A stretch of DNA of 64,000 nt from Steroidobacteraceae bacterium. GTDB taxonomy: Bacteria > Pseudomonadota > Gammaproteobacteria > Steroidobacterales > Steroidobacteraceae. Made by a program: the position numbers and the translations under genes. Every line of letters starts with the position of its first letter. The first letter of the stretch is position 1. Positions 15,928 to 26,013 of this stretch are shown here, piece after piece. The notes beneath the pieces are model-generated. The model did no database searches, was not told where the DNA came from, and saw only the letters and a program-made list of their open reading frames with translations. The stretch spans positions 1 through 64,000 of the forward strand of contig JAHCAM010000011.1 in assembly GCA_019634895.1 (NCBI GenBank), in the 5' to 3' direction.

Positions 15928-16583
15928 CCGGCATCCGTTTCCGCGATCCCGAAGTCCGCATGTCGCAGGCCCTCGCCGCGGCCGAGGCGCGGGTCACCGG
16001 CGCCGACATCTCGCTGCGCGACCTGCTCGCGCTGCTCGGTGAGCAGGGGCTGCTGGTGTTCTGCGGCGTCCTCGCGGTGCCTTTCCTGCTGCCGGCGACG
16101 ATACCGGGCATGACCACGGTGTTCGGCGTGCCGATGCTGCTGATCGGGTTCGCGGTGATGGCGAGCCGGGTGCCCTGGCTGCCGGAGCGCATGCTCGAGC
16201 GGCGGATCGCGGCGCCCGCCGCGCGCCAGATGCTCGCCAGGGTGCGGGGCTGGGCGCTCAAGTTCGAGCACCTGGTGCGGCCGCGCGCGCTCGCGATGTC
16301 GGGGGGCGTGCTGGTCAACGTCGCCAACGGCGCGCTGCTGATGCTTGCCGTCGGGCTGCTGATGGCGCCGCTGCCGCTGGTGCCGTTCGCCAACACGCTG
16401 CCGGCGATCGCGATCATCCTGCTGTGCTTCGGCATGGCCGAGCGCGACGGCCTGGTCATCGCGCTCGGCTGGCTCGCGACCGCCGTGTCCGCGGTGTACG
16501 TGGGCGGACTGCTGGTGCTGGTCGTCTACTGGGGCATGCACCACGAGTCCGCGCTCGCGGTGCTGCGCCAGTGGTTCCAGTAG
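15924..16583 (+). CDS. Exopolysaccharide synthesis ExoD family membrane protein
   Basis: A 219-residue inner-membrane protein. It has an N-terminal cytoplasmic stretch, then ISLRDLLALLGEQGLLVFCGVLAVPFLLPATIPGMTTVFGVPMLLI and about four more helices with the WLPERMLERRI loop. ExoD is a conserved family originally linked to exopolysaccharide and alkaline tolerance in rhizobia; its biochemical role is unclear. The ATGA overlap with the lipoprotein gene implies cotranscription. Confidence 0.9.
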   Translation: MTGIRFRDPEVRMSQALAAAEARVTGADISLRDLLALLGEQGLLVFCGVLAVPFLLPATIPGMTTVFGVPMLLIGFAVMASRVPWLPERMLERRIAAPAARQMLARVRGWALKFEHLVRPRALAMSGGVLVNVANGALLMLAVGLLMAPLPLVPFANTLPAIAIILLCFGMAERDGLVIALGWLATAVSAVYVGGLLVLVVYWGMHHESALAVLRQWFQ

Positions 16584-16587
16584 CCGC

Positions 16588-18657
16588 TCAGCGGGCGTCG
16601 ATCTCCGCCAGCAGCGCCTTCGCCCCGTACACCTGCTCGAGCGCGGCGCGGATGAAGGCGGGGTGCACGCCGATCGAGCGGTTCATGCGCTCGTCGAACC
16701 AGTAGCTGCCCGAGATCGAGTGGATGTTGCCGTCGAATGCCAGACCGACGATGCGCCCGTCGGCGCCCAGCATCGGGCTGCCGGAGTTGCCGCCGACGAT
16801 GTCGTTGTTGGTGGTGAAGTTGGCGCGCGTCGCCAGGTCGAGCCGGTCCTTCGCCTCCAGCCAGCGCGGCGGAATGCGGAACGGCGGCTCGCCGGTGGCG
16901 CGCTCGTAGGCGCGGGACAGCTCGGTCCAGGGGCGCACGTCCTCGCCTTTCTCCTTCCAGCCGGCCACGGCGCCGTAGGACAGCCTGAGCGTGAAGGTCG
17001 CGTCGGGGTAGATGCGGTTCCCGTACACGGCGAAGCGCGCCTTCGAGATCGCCTCCTGGCCGCGGTTCACCGGGCCTTCCACCTGCTCCTGGTAGCGCTT
17101 GTGCAGCGCCCGTGCCGCCGGGTCCACGGCCACGGCGAGGCGGATCATCGGGTCCTGGCTCGCGTCCACCGCCGTCTGGCCGCCCTCGTAGAGCGCGACG
17201 CGCGCGGCCGGATCGGCCAGCGCGGACTCGCGCACCAGCTTCGAGGCCAGCGCGTCAGGCGACTCGTTGCCGAACACCTGGCGCACGATCGGGTCGTCCG
17301 GGCCCAGCCACTCGCGCATGCGCTCGAGCGCGAAGGACAGCCGGATGGTCTCGAAGTCCGGGTAGATCGGCGACGCGGCCTGCAGGCTCTGCAGGATCGC
17401 GGGCAGGCGGCCGTCGGTGTACTCGGGCAGGCGTACCGCGTTGTCCTTGGTGCGTTCCTCGGCCGCGCGCACGATCGAGCGCGCGTAGCTGAACAGCGTC
17501 GAGTTGAAGCCGGCTCCGCCCTCGATGAAGGTGTAGGGCACCAGCATGTCGCGCCAGACGGCCTGCGCCCGCGCGATGTCGTCCCATGCGGAGGCCGAGC
17601 CCGCAAGCGCCGGATCGGCCGCGACCGCGGCGCGCAGCGCCGATTCCTGCTCCGACTTGGCCGCGAACAGCGCCGGATCGAGCAGCGCGTCGAACTGCTT
17701 GCGCCGCACCTTGATCGAGTTCTCGACCAGGTTCAGGTAACTCTCGGTCGTGCGCCGTGGCTCCTCTCCGCTCTTCGAGTACTGCAGCAGGCGGCCGCGC
17801 AGCTCCGAGAAGCGCAGCAGCCAGAACGGCATGAACGCCGTGCGCTGCGTCTCGAGCTGCGCGACGGTCAGCAGCCGGTCGGTGTTGCCGGGGTGGCCGG
17901 AGACGAACACCGCATCGCCGGGTTCGGCGCCGTCCCAGTCGAAGCGCAGGCGCTCCGGCGTCTTCGCCGGCTTGCCGTTCTCGTAGGCGCGCAGCACCGA
18001 GAAGTCCAGGCACCAGCGCGGGAACTGGAAGTTGTCCGGGTCGCCGCCGAAGGCCGCGATGTCGCGCTCCGGGGCGAACACCAGGCGCACGTCCTCGTAG
18101 CGCTTGTACTGGTAGATCCAGTACTGGCCGCCCTGGTACAGCGACACGCGCTCGCACTTGAACGGGCCGCCGCGCGCCTTCTTCGACGCCTCCTCGCAGG
18201 CCTGCTCGAGACGGGCGAGCTCGGCGCGCCGCGCCGTTCCCGCCGCTTCCGGCGACAGGCCGGCGGTGGCGGCTGCGACCTTTGCAGTCACGTCCTCGGT
18301 GCCGACCAGCACCGACACCGCCTCCTCCTGGCAGCGCAGCTCGCGGTCGCGCGTGCCGGCGTAGAAGCCGTTGCCGATCAGGTCGCTCTCGGGCGTCGAG
18401 TTCTGCGCGATGCATTCCTCGGCGCAGTGGTGGTTGGTGAGGACCAGGCCGTCGGCGGAGACGAAGGATCCGGTGCAGCCGCTCTCCAGCCGCACGGTCG
18501 CGCGCTGCACCCGGTCGAGCCACGCGGCATCCAGCCTGACGCCGTACTTCGAGGCGATGGCCTCGCGGGGCGGATTGTCGAAGGTCCACATGCCTTCGTC
18601 GGCCGCGGCCGACAGGGATGCCAGGGCGGCGAGCGCCGCAACCACAATGCGCTTCAT
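16588..18657 (-). CDS. S46 family dipeptidyl-peptidase (DPP7/DPP11-like)
   Basis: A 689-residue periplasmic serine exopeptidase that removes dipeptides from peptide N-termini. A signal peptide (MKRIVVAALAALASLSAAAD) is followed by the chymotrypsin-fold halves: catalytic His in LTNHHCAEE (residue 77) and Ser625 in GGNSGSP. The residue aligned with the family specificity switch appears to be Gly643 (FDGN), which in DPP7 enzymes favours hydrophobic residues, while DPP11 has Arg; this assignment is by eye. GGGAG lies 6 bases before the ATG. Likely role is peptide nutrition. Confidence 0.93.
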   Translation of the reverse strand: MKRIVVAALAALASLSAAADEGMWTFDNPPREAIASKYGVRLDAAWLDRVQRATVRLESGCTGSFVSADGLVLTNHHCAEECIAQNSTPESDLIGNGFYAGTRDRELRCQEEAVSVLVGTEDVTAKVAAATAGLSPEAAGTARRAELARLEQACEEASKKARGGPFKCERVSLYQGGQYWIYQYKRYEDVRLVFAPERDIAAFGGDPDNFQFPRWCLDFSVLRAYENGKPAKTPERLRFDWDGAEPGDAVFVSGHPGNTDRLLTVAQLETQRTAFMPFWLLRFSELRGRLLQYSKSGEEPRRTTESYLNLVENSIKVRRKQFDALLDPALFAAKSEQESALRAAVAADPALAGSASAWDDIARAQAVWRDMLVPYTFIEGGAGFNSTLFSYARSIVRAAEERTKDNAVRLPEYTDGRLPAILQSLQAASPIYPDFETIRLSFALERMREWLGPDDPIVRQVFGNESPDALASKLVRESALADPAARVALYEGGQTAVDASQDPMIRLAVAVDPAARALHKRYQEQVEGPVNRGQEAISKARFAVYGNRIYPDATFTLRLSYGAVAGWKEKGEDVRPWTELSRAYERATGEPPFRIPPRWLEAKDRLDLATRANFTTNNDIVGGNSGSPMLGADGRIVGLAFDGNIHSISGSYWFDERMNRSIGVHPAFIRAALEQVYGAKALLAEIDAR

Positions 18658-18803
18658 CAGGGACTCCCGTGCATTCGAGGGCCGCAAGGCTGCGGCAGTC
18701 CGCCCATGTTACCCGGCGGCCGGCGCCCGCGGACAGGCCGCGTCACTTCCCGCCGCGCGGGGCAGGCCGTTCGTCGAGCCGCGCGCCGCAGGCAGCCGGC
18801 AGC

Positions 18804-19523
18804 TCATGGTCCCGCGGTCAGGAGGATCTGCGTGCCCTCGGGGGCGACCAGGAGCGCGTTGCGATCCGCGTCGAGCCCGGCCGGCAGGCGCCGCGCGAAC
18901 TCGAGTCCGGCGTCGCGCAATGCCCGGATGCGCCCGGGCATGGCGGCATGGGTGAACACGAGCGCGGGTCCGGCGAGCGTGCCCGGCGGCAGCAGCGCGA
19001 GGCTGACCTCGTCGCTGGTGATCCCCAGGTGCGGAAGCGGCTCCTCCGCTTCCCCGGCCAGCACGAAGCCGAGCCGCTCCCAGTACCGCGCGGCGCCTTC
19101 GGCATCCGCCACCGGCAGCGCGATCTGCTCGAACCAGCCGAGCTTCGACGTCGTGCCCGGCGGCCGGTGCACGGGAGAATAGGTGCGCGCCTCGAGCAGC
19201 CGCAGCTGCAGGCCGCCGGGCGCGCCGATCGCGGCCTGGTTGAACGCGTCGCCGCCGAGCTGGCGGTCCACGATCTCGATTCCCGCGGCCTCGAGCGCGG
19301 CGAGCCGGTGCAGCAGGTCCGGCAGCACGAACGCGAGCAGCGGCGAGGCCGGCAGTTCCTGGCAGTGCAGGCCGATGCCGATGCGGCCGTCGGTGACGAC
19401 GGCGTAAGGGTAGGGCCAGGCCTCGCCGGTGGAGGCCTGCACGAAGCCGAGCCGCTCGTAGAACCCGATGGAGGCGAGCACGTCCGGCGCGTGCACGCTG
19501 AACTCGTGGAAGCGCCCGATCAT
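18804..19523 (-). CDS. VOC/glyoxalase-fold protein, two-domain
   Basis: A 239-residue protein with two vicinal-oxygen-chelate modules. The first (FHEFSVHAPDVLASIGFYERLGF) and second (LGWFEQIALPVADAEGAARYWERLGF) both have the βαβββ spacing. Conserved metal-ligand His/Glu positions are incomplete (one His in the first repeat), so it may bind rather than catalyse. The ATG overlaps the hemH stop, so it probably shares the hemH transcript. Function unknown. Confidence 0.8.
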   Translation of the reverse strand: MIGRFHEFSVHAPDVLASIGFYERLGFVQASTGEAWPYPYAVVTDGRIGIGLHCQELPASPLLAFVLPDLLHRLAALEAAGIEIVDRQLGGDAFNQAAIGAPGGLQLRLLEARTYSPVHRPPGTTSKLGWFEQIALPVADAEGAARYWERLGFVLAGEAEEPLPHLGITSDEVSLALLPPGTLAGPALVFTHAAMPGRIRALRDAGLEFARRLPAGLDADRNALLVAPEGTQILLTAGP

Positions 19524-20506
19524 GCGCGCGCCCCCAGCGCGCGTGCGGCGATGCGCGCGAGGCTCTCGACCTGTCCGGCGCCGTCGTTGAGCGCGGGCAC
19601 GTACTCGAAGGACTCGCCGCCGGCCTCCAGGAAGGTGGCGCGGCCGCGCATCGCGATCTCCTCGAGCGTCTCCAGGCAGTCCACCGCGAAACCCGGGCAG
19701 CAGGCGATCAGCCGGCGCGTGCCCGCGGCCGCGAGTTCCCTGAGGCGCTCCTCCGTGTACGGCATCAGCCAGCGCTCGCGCCCCACGCGCGACTGGTAGG
19801 AGAGCGACCAGGTCCCTGCCGGCAGCGCCAGGCGCTCGGCGACCAGGCGCGCGGTGGCCTCGCATTGCGAGGCATAGGGATCGCCCGCGTCCACGTAGCG
19901 CTGCGGCAGGCCGTGGAACGAGAACAGCAGCCGCGCGCCCGCGTCGATCGCCGGCCGGTGCGGGGCCAGCGAATCCGCGACCGCGGCCAGGTGGCCGGCG
20001 TCGTCGTAGTAGTCGCGGACGTGGACGAGCCCGGGCCGCCAGCCGGACGCCGCGAGAGCCTCCTCCACGCGGTCGAAGACGGACTCGGTCGTGCTCGCGG
20101 AGTATTGCGGATAGAGCGGCAGCACGGCGACGCGGGCCGCGCCGCGCGCGCGCAGGTCCTCGAGCGCGGAAGCGATCGAGGGATTGCCGTAGGTCATGCC
20201 GGTGGCGACGATGGCGGGACTGCCGAGCAGCAGGGCGATGCGCGGTTCGAGCTTGCGCGCCAGCGCCAGCGTGTTGACCAGCAGCGGCGATCCGGCTTCG
20301 GTCCAGATCTCGCGGTAGGCGCGCGCACTGCGCCGCGGGCGGATGTTCAGGATTACGCCGTAGAGGATCGGCAGCCACAGCAGGCGCGGCAGGTCCACGA
20401 CGCGTGGATCGGAGAGGAACTGCGCCAGGAAGCGGCGCACGGCGGGCGCGGTGGGCGCGTCGGGCGTGCCGAGGTTGGCGAGCAGGATGCCGGTCGGGGC
20501 CGTCAT
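19520..20506 (-). CDS. hemH: Ferrochelatase
   Basis: Inserts Fe2+ into protoporphyrin IX, the last step of haem synthesis. It has 328 residues from ATG 20506. The family core is intact: GILLANLGTPDAPT at the N-terminus, LPLYPQYSASTTES, the catalytic His in LLFSFHGLPQRYVDAGDPY, and CCPGFAVDCLETLEEI. No C-terminal Fe-S cysteine cluster is obvious. A strong intrinsic terminator for the upstream outer-membrane gene lies just before it, so hemH probably has its own promoter. The downstream VOC gene overlaps its stop. Confidence 0.96.
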   Translation of the reverse strand: MTAPTGILLANLGTPDAPTAPAVRRFLAQFLSDPRVVDLPRLLWLPILYGVILNIRPRRSARAYREIWTEAGSPLLVNTLALARKLEPRIALLLGSPAIVATGMTYGNPSIASALEDLRARGAARVAVLPLYPQYSASTTESVFDRVEEALAASGWRPGLVHVRDYYDDAGHLAAVADSLAPHRPAIDAGARLLFSFHGLPQRYVDAGDPYASQCEATARLVAERLALPAGTWSLSYQSRVGRERWLMPYTEERLRELAAAGTRRLIACCPGFAVDCLETLEEIAMRGRATFLEAGGESFEYVPALNDGAGQVESLARIAARALGARA

Positions 20507-20521
20507 GCCGCGACGATACCG

Positions 20522-20557
20522 CAAAAGAAACGGCGGCCGGAGAGGCTCCGGCCGCCG
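20522..20557 (-). terminator. Intrinsic terminator of the outer-membrane protein gene
   Basis: On the minus strand a 12-bp perfect stem (CGGCGGCCGGAG / CTCCGGCCGCCG, 3-base loop) is followed by TTTCTTTTG. It sits 21 bases after the outer-membrane gene stop and immediately upstream of hemH, so it should separate the two transcripts. Confidence 0.85.
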
Positions 20558-20577
20558 CATTCAGGGAGCCCGCGGGC

Positions 20578-21144
20578 TCAGAAGCTCAGGCGAACGCCCA
20601 CGAACAGGACGTCGACGTCGTCGCCGATCTCGTACTCGGCACCGACGGCGAAGTTCTTCGTGAAGAAGTAGCGGCCGCCGACTGCAAACGCCGTGTCGTC
20701 CGACCCGGAGCCGTAATCGCGATAGATCACGTGGCCCTCGAGCTCGAAGCTGTCAGCCGGTCGCGCGCGCAGGCCGGCGGAGACCAGGTAGCCGTCGTCA
20801 TCGAGGCTGAAGCCACCCGCCGACGCGTCGGCCTTGGTGTAGCCGGCACGGCCGACCAGGTCCACGTTGCTGCCGATGCCGATCCGGCCGCCGAGGCCGA
20901 CCGAGTACAGGTCGACATCGAGGTTGCCCGGGAAGCCGAACTTCGAGTAGTCGGCGAACACGAAGAAGTTCTCCGCAAAGCCGACCGAACCGCGAAGCGC
21001 GATGCCGTCGCCCTTGGGCGCGCCGCTGATGTCGGCCTCGTTCCAGCCGAGGTCGATGTAGGAGTAGCTCATCTCCTCGGCCTGGGCCGCCAGCGGCAGG
21101 GCCGCCAGCATCATCGCGCCAAGCGCTGCTTTCATGAACTTCAT
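20578..21144 (-). CDS. Outer-membrane beta-barrel family protein
   Basis: A 188-residue protein with a signal peptide (KFMKAALGAMMLAALPLAAQA, cleaved before EEMSY). Alternating hydrophobic/polar beta strands follow (YSYIDLGWNEA, FFVFADYSKFG, VDLYSVGLGGRIGIG, FEIGDD-like ends). It finishes in VLFVGVRLSF, the aromatic C-terminal signature for outer-membrane barrels, predicted as an eight-strand barrel. Function is unknown; it may be a small porin or adhesin-like protein. AGGAA lies 8 bases before ATG 21144. An intrinsic terminator follows and a promoter is visible upstream. Confidence 0.88.
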   Translation of the reverse strand: MKFMKAALGAMMLAALPLAAQAEEMSYSYIDLGWNEADISGAPKGDGIALRGSVGFAENFFVFADYSKFGFPGNLDVDLYSVGLGGRIGIGSNVDLVGRAGYTKADASAGGFSLDDDGYLVSAGLRARPADSFELEGHVIYRDYGSGSDDTAFAVGGRYFFTKNFAVGAEYEIGDDVDVLFVGVRLSF

Positions 21145-21250
21145 GATCAAATTTCCTTTTGACATTGAGGGAGTTGCACACACACCGGCCGACCCTGGGG
21201 AGGGCGCCCGGGCGACCGCGGCAGAGGGGTGGCCGACGGTTGCGGTGCGC

Positions 21251-21278
21251 AGCATACAGACCCGGCCCGCCTTGGCAA
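21251..21278 (-). promoter_or_regulatory. Probable sigma-70 promoter of the outer-membrane gene
   Basis: On the minus strand TTGCCA (21278-21273) and TATGCT (21256-21251) are separated by 16 bp, giving 5/6 and 4/6 matches. The leader would be about 100 bases. No operator is recognised. Confidence 0.55.
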
Positions 21279-21351
21279 GTTCCGTATGTCGCCCAAAGAC
21301 ATAAGATAGTGGCGCGAGCACAACACGTGCCTGACGGGTGGGCGAGGGAAG

Positions 21352-22395
21352 ATGTCGAGGCCGGCATTGCTGTTGCTGGGTGGCGGGCTGATGGCTGTGC
21401 TGGCAGCTGTCGCCGGCGCTGCAGCACCCGCGGCCCAGGACGCTGCCGAGCGCGAATACCAGATGGGCAACCTGCATGCGGCGCGCCAGGACTACGGCAA
21501 GGCCATCGATGCGTACCGCCGTTCGGTCGCGCTCCGGCCGACGGCCGCGGCATACGGTGCGCTCGGCGTGGTCTGCTACTCCAGCGAGCGCCATGCGGAG
21601 GCTGTCGCCGCCTTTCGCGAGGCCTCGCGCCTCGCGCCCGGCGACGCAGGCTGGCGTTTCCAGCTCGGCATGTCGTACGAGGCGCAGGGCCGGCACGAGG
21701 ATGCGGTGCTGGCCTACCGGGAAGCGGCGCGGCTCGATCCGAAGGACGCGGAGGCGCAACAGGCGCTGGGCGATCTGCTGTTCCAGCTGCGGCGCCTGCC
21801 GGAGGCGGTGGAGGCCTACGCGCAGGCGGCGCGACTCGCGCCCGCCGAACCGCTGCATCGCCTGAACCTCGGCATCGCGTGGTACAGCCTCGAACAGCCG
21901 GACAAGGCGATCCCCGAGCTCGAGCATGCGCTGCGGCTGAAGCCCGACCTCGCGGAGGCGCGGCGCATGCTGGGCGATGCGCTGCGCGCCAGGGGCGACG
22001 ATGCCGGGGCGCTGGCGGCCTACGTGGAAGCGCTGCGCCGCAGCCCGCAGGATGCGTCGCTGCATTACAGCCTGGCCGTCGCGCAGGCGGACCTGGGCCG
22101 GTTCGAGGAGGCGGCGGCCGGATTCGAGCAGGCGCTGAAGCTGCAGCCCGGGCACGCCGAGGCCGCCTTCCAGCTCGGACATGCTCTTGCCGCGCTCGGC
22201 CGCGATGGCGATGCGCTGGCGGCATTCGAGCGCGCGAGCCGGCTCGATCCGGGACGGGCGGAATATCTCTACCGGGTGGGCATCGCGCTGGCGAAGCTTG
22301 GCCGTCGCGCCGAGGCCGAAGACGTGGCGCGGCGACTGGAGTCCATCAATGCCGTGACGGCCGCGAAGCTGCGCGAAGCGCTGAATGGTTCCTGA
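21352..22395 (+). CDS. Tetratricopeptide-repeat protein, exported or membrane-anchored
   Basis: A 347-residue protein. A hydrophobic N-terminus (PALLLLGGGLMAVLAAVAGAAAPA) is followed by about nine TPR units of 34 residues. Typical signatures such as YGKAIDAYRRSVALRP, HEDAVLAYREAARLDPKDAEA and FEEAAAGFEQALKLQPGHAEA are visible. TPRs build a superhelix for protein binding, often in the periplasm for envelope assembly. Divergent from the outer-membrane barrel gene and 16 bp from the convergent dehydrogenase gene. A GAGGGAAG stretch precedes the ATG. Partner unknown. Confidence 0.9.
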   Translation: MSRPALLLLGGGLMAVLAAVAGAAAPAAQDAAEREYQMGNLHAARQDYGKAIDAYRRSVALRPTAAAYGALGVVCYSSERHAEAVAAFREASRLAPGDAGWRFQLGMSYEAQGRHEDAVLAYREAARLDPKDAEAQQALGDLLFQLRRLPEAVEAYAQAARLAPAEPLHRLNLGIAWYSLEQPDKAIPELEHALRLKPDLAEARRMLGDALRARGDDAGALAAYVEALRRSPQDASLHYSLAVAQADLGRFEEAAAGFEQALKLQPGHAEAAFQLGHALAALGRDGDALAAFERASRLDPGRAEYLYRVGIALAKLGRRAEAEDVARRLESINAVTAAKLREALNGS

Positions 22396-22411
22396 CCGTC
22401 CGCTCCGGCTC

Positions 22412-23908
22412 TCAGGCGACGCCGCCCACGCACACGTACTTGATCTCGGTGTAATCGAGGATCCCGTACTTCGAGCCCTCGCGGCCGGTGCCCGATTCCT
22501 TGACGCCGCCGAAGGGCGCGACCTCGGTCGAGATCAGGCCGGTGTTGAGCCCGACGATGCCGTACTCGAGCGCTTCCGACACGCGCCAGGAGCGCGCGAG
22601 GTCGCGCGTGTACAGGTAGGCCGCCAGTCCGAACTCGGTGTCGTTGGCCATGGCGATGGCTTCCGCTTCCGACTCGAACCTGAACAGGGGAGCCACCGGG
22701 CCGAAGGTCTCCTCGCGCGCGATCATCATCGCGGTCGTCACGCCGGTCAGCACGGTCGGCTCGTAGAAGGTGCCGCCTAGCGCATGGCGCCGGCCGCCGG
22801 CGGCGACCTTCGCGCCCCTGGCGGTCGCATCCGCGACGTGCTCCTCCACCTTCTTCAAGGCGGCCGCGTCGATCAGCGGCCCCTGTTCGGTCTCGCCGGC
22901 GAGCCCGTCGCCGACGCGGAGCTTCTGCACCGCCGCGACCAGCTTCCGCGCGAACGCGTCGTAGACGCCGGCCTGCACCAGCAGCCGGTTGGCGCAGACG
23001 CAGGTCTGGCCGGTGTTGCGGTACTTGGAGGCGATCGCGCCGGCGACTGCGGCGTCGAGGTCGGCGTCGTCGAACACGATGAACGGCGCATTGCCGCCGA
23101 GCTCCAGCGACACCTTCTTCATGGTCTTCGCGCACTGCGCCATCAGCAGCTTGCCGATCTCGGTCGAGCCGGTGAAGGAGAGCTTGCGCACGCGCGCATC
23201 GCCCGTCAGCACGCCGCCGACCTCGCGCGCCGGCCCGGTGACGACGTTGAGCACGCCCGCCGGGATGCCCGCGCGATGCGCGAGCTCGGCGAGCGCGAGC
23301 GCGGAGAAGGGCGTCTGCGTCGCCGGCTTGCACACGGCGGTGCAGCCGGCGGCGAGCGCGGGCGCGACCTTCCTCGTGATCATCGCGGCGGGGAAGTTCC
23401 AGGGCGTGATCGCGGCGACCACGCCGACCGGCTGGCGCAGCACCAGGATGCGCTTGTCGGCCTGGTGGCCCGGGATCACGTCGCCGTAGACGCGCTTCGC
23501 TTCCTCCGCGAACCACTCGACGAAGGAGGCGGCGTAGGCGATCTCGCCCTTCGACTCGGCCAGCGGCTTGCCCTGCTCGGCGGTCATGAGTTTCGCGAGG
23601 TCGGCGGCGTTCGCCATGATCAGCTCGTACCAGCGGCGCAGGATCACCGCGCGCTCCTTGGCGGTCTTCGCGGCCCAGGCCGGGAACGCGGCGTACGCCG
23701 CGGCGACCGCGGCCTCGGTATCCGCGGCAGCGAAGGCGGGCACGGCGCCCAGCGTGGCGCCGGTCGCCGGATTCGTCACCGGCAGCGTCGCGCCGCCACG
23801 CGCGTTCACCCATGCGCCGTTCACGAAGCATTGCTGCCGCAGCAACGCCGGATCGTCGAGTTTCAGTCCGCCGCCGCTCATGCGGCTGTCGTCCTGTGCA
23901 CGCATCAT
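22412..23908 (-). CDS. gabD: NAD(P)-dependent succinate-semialdehyde dehydrogenase family protein
   Basis: An aldehyde dehydrogenase of 498 residues closest in motif to GabD. NAD-binding and catalytic motifs are visible: [38 protein letters not shown] (Glu general base), the nucleophile Cys in [11 protein letters not shown], and [12 protein letters not shown] near the end. It oxidises succinate semialdehyde or a related semialdehyde to the acid. ATG at 23908 overlaps the hydrolase stop; ATG 23881 has a better ribosome site and would shorten the protein by 9 residues. It is the last gene of the thiolase-dioxygenase-hydrolase cluster. Confidence 0.9.
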   Translation of the reverse strand: MMRAQDDSRMSGGGLKLDDPALLRQQCFVNGAWVNARGGATLPVTNPATGATLGAVPAFAAADTEAAVAAAYAAFPAWAAKTAKERAVILRRWYELIMANAADLAKLMTAEQGKPLAESKGEIAYAASFVEWFAEEAKRVYGDVIPGHQADKRILVLRQPVGVVAAITPWNFPAAMITRKVAPALAAGCTAVCKPATQTPFSALALAELAHRAGIPAGVLNVVTGPAREVGGVLTGDARVRKLSFTGSTEIGKLLMAQCAKTMKKVSLELGGNAPFIVFDDADLDAAVAGAIASKYRNTGQTCVCANRLLVQAGVYDAFARKLVAAVQKLRVGDGLAGETEQGPLIDAAALKKVEEHVADATARGAKVAAGGRRHALGGTFYEPTVLTGVTTAMMIAREETFGPVAPLFRFESEAEAIAMANDTEFGLAAYLYTRDLARSWRVSEALEYGIVGLNTGLISTEVAPFGGVKESGTGREGSKYGILDYTEIKYVCVGGVA

Positions 23909-24885
23909 CAGGCCCTCGCCACCCGCTGGTCGATCGCGCCGAAAATCGGGCGGCCGGCGGCATCGGGCATCTCGATGCGCACGCGATCGCCGAAGGAAAG
24001 GAAAGGAGTCACCGCTTTGCCCTGCTCGAGCGTCTCCAGCATGCGCCGCTCGGCGATGCAGGTCGAGCCCTTGCTGCGGTCGTAGTTCGAGACGGTTCCC
24101 GAACCCACGATCGCGCCCGCGCCCAGCCGCCGCGTCTTCGCGGCGTGCGCGATGAGCTGGCCGAAGTCGAAAGTCATGTCGGTGCCGGCATGCGGCTGCC
24201 CGAAGGGCTGTCCGTTGACGTGCACGACGAGCGGCAGCTGCACCCTGGCGTCCCGCCAGGCCTCGCCCAGCTCGTCGGGCGTGACCGCGACCGGCGAGAA
24301 CGCGGTTGCCGGCTTCGACTGGTAGAAGCCGAAGCCCTTGGCGAGCTCGGCCGGGATCAGGTTCCTGAGCGACCAGTCGTTCACCAGCATCAGCAGCACG
24401 ATGTGCCCGCGCGCGGACGCTGCATCCGTGCCCATCGGCACGTCGTCGGTGATCACGGCGACCTCGCCCTCGAAGTCGATGCCCCAGTCCTCGTCCGCGA
24501 ACGGCGCATCGGCCATGGGCGGCAGGAAGTCGTCCGAGCCGCCCTGGTACACCAGCGGATCGGTCCAGAACGAGGCCGGCATCTCGGCGCCGCGCGCCTT
24601 GCGCACCAGTTCGACGTGATTGACGTAGGCGCTGCCGTCCACCCAGTGGTAGGCGCGCGGCAGCGGCGCGAGTGCCAGCTTCGGGTCGAACGGCGTGGAC
24701 GGCGCACGACCGGCCTCGAGCTCCCGCGCCAGCGCCTCGAGCGCGGGCGCGCTGCGCGCCCAGTCGTCGAGCGCCGCCTGCAGCGTGGGCGCGACCGCCT
24801 GCGCCCTGGCGGCCCGCCGCAGGTCGCGGCTCACGACGACGAGCGCCCCGTCGCGGCCGGGGCCCGCGAGCGAGGCGAGCTTCAC
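23908..24885 (-). CDS. Fumarylacetoacetate hydrolase family protein
   Basis: A 325-residue hydrolase of the FAH superfamily. Metal-binding and catalytic motifs are visible: [16 protein letters not shown] (Glu/Asp ligands), [12 protein letters not shown], and [23 protein letters not shown] in the C-terminal part. In tyrosine breakdown this step splits fumarylacetoacetate into fumarate and acetoacetate. The GTG start (24885) overlaps the dioxygenase stop by 4 bp, so the two are translationally coupled. The bacterial short FAH type is plausible. Other 3-ketoacid or acylpyruvate substrates are possible. Confidence 0.9.
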   Translation of the reverse strand: MKLASLAGPGRDGALVVVSRDLRRAARAQAVAPTLQAALDDWARSAPALEALARELEAGRAPSTPFDPKLALAPLPRAYHWVDGSAYVNHVELVRKARGAEMPASFWTDPLVYQGGSDDFLPPMADAPFADEDWGIDFEGEVAVITDDVPMGTDAASARGHIVLLMLVNDWSLRNLIPAELAKGFGFYQSKPATAFSPVAVTPDELGEAWRDARVQLPLVVHVNGQPFGQPHAGTDMTFDFGQLIAHAAKTRRLGAGAIVGSGTVSNYDRSKGSTCIAERRMLETLEQGKAVTPFLSFGDRVRIEMPDAAGRPIFGAIDQRVARA

Positions 24886-26012
24886 TTCGGCTTTCCCTTC
24901 CAGGAATCCACGTAGCCGGCCCATTCGACGGAAGCGGCCGCGGCGCCGGTCTCGAGCGCGTCGCGCGTGTCCACCATGACCGCGCACTCGTCGGTCGCCG
25001 GCTTGGTCTGCACCAGCATGCGCTCCAGCGCCTTCGGGTGCGGGCCGTGCGTGAAGCCCGCCGGGTGCAGCGTCGCCATGCCCGGGTGGATGTTGTCGCG
25101 GCTGAAGAAGTCGCCGGCGTGGTAGAACAGGAACTCGTCGTAGTCGTCGTTGTTGTGGAAGAACGGCACCTTGAGCGCGCCCGGGTCGGTCTCGAACGGA
25201 CGCGGCACGAAGGTGCAGACCACGAAGCGGTTGCCGACGAAGGTCGTGTGCGCCGACGGCGGCAGGTGGTAACGGTGGCTCATCACCGGGCGGATGTCGC
25301 GCACGTTGATGCGGCACACCGACAGGTCGCCGTGCCAGCCGACGGCGTCCAGCGGGTTGTACGGGAAGGTGACGGTCGAGACCGCGCCGCGGCGCTTCAC
25401 GCGCACGCGCCAGGGCTTGTCGTCCTGCTGCGCGAGGAAGGCCTCGTCCACCGCCGGCGCGTCCAGCAGCGCCGGGTCGAAGATGGCGTGCCCGCCCAGC
25501 AGCCCCTTGTCCGGCAGCAGGTAGGAGGCATTGGTCGCCTCGATCATCAGCAGCGCCGCCGGCTCGGCGCATTCGAGGCGCCACATCGTGCCGCGCGGCA
25601 ACAGGATGTAGTCGCCGGCCTCGAATGCGAGCCGGCCGAAGTCGCTGTACATGTCGCCGCGGCCCTGGTGCACGAACAGCAGGTCGTCGCCGTCGGCGTT
25701 GCGCGCCAGCGAGTCCATCTTCCCGGTCGTGCGCCAGAAGCGGATGCGGCAGCTCGCGTTGTGCAGCAGCTCGGCCGCGGCCCAGGGATCCGCGCCGGCA
25801 GCGGTGAGCTTCGCGAGGTCATAGGCGTGCGGGCGCAGCGGCCCCTCGAACGACGTCCATCCGGTCGGCGGGCGGCGGTGATGGAAGAAGGAAGCGGGAC
25901 CGAAGAAGCCCTCCTTGCTCATCTCGCGCTCGTAGGTGCCGGGCGGCAGGTCGGCATGCGCCTGGCGGCTCGCCTTGCCCTCGACGCGCGTGCGGCCGGG
26001 ATAGCGCTTCAT
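24882..26012 (-). CDS. hmgA: Homogentisate 1,2-dioxygenase family protein
   Basis: A non-haem Fe(II) cupin ring-opening dioxygenase of 376 residues, shorter than the usual 430-450. The iron ligands of the family are visible by comparison with the human enzyme: His286 in [11 protein letters not shown], Glu293 and His322 in FTHGPHP, although the His-Glu spacing is 7 rather than 6. It should convert homogentisate to maleylacetoacetate. Neighbours are an FAH-type hydrolase, a semialdehyde dehydrogenase and a thiolase; no maleylacetoacetate isomerase is adjacent. A homogentisate-like substrate other than tyrosine-derived homogentisate is possible. Confidence 0.88.
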   Translation of the reverse strand: MKRYPGRTRVEGKASRQAHADLPPGTYEREMSKEGFFGPASFFHHRRPPTGWTSFEGPLRPHAYDLAKLTAAGADPWAAAELLHNASCRIRFWRTTGKMDSLARNADGDDLLFVHQGRGDMYSDFGRLAFEAGDYILLPRGTMWRLECAEPAALLMIEATNASYLLPDKGLLGGHAIFDPALLDAPAVDEAFLAQQDDKPWRVRVKRRGAVSTVTFPYNPLDAVGWHGDLSVCRINVRDIRPVMSHRYHLPPSAHTTFVGNRFVVCTFVPRPFETDPGALKVPFFHNNDDYDEFLFYHAGDFFSRDNIHPGMATLHPAGFTHGPHPKALERMLVQTKPATDECAVMVDTRDALETGAAAASVEWAGYVDSWKGKPK

Positions 26013-26013
26013 C

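Noticed and set aside
16663-19182. Long plus-strand open frame (839 codons) opposite the S46 peptidase
   Set aside because: Compositionally biased antisense shadow; the opposite strand has a signal peptide and catalytic His/Ser motifs.
24882-26012. Calling the dioxygenase gene a pseudogene because it is short
   Set aside because: No frameshift is present, the metal ligands are visible and it is part of an intact overlapping operon.
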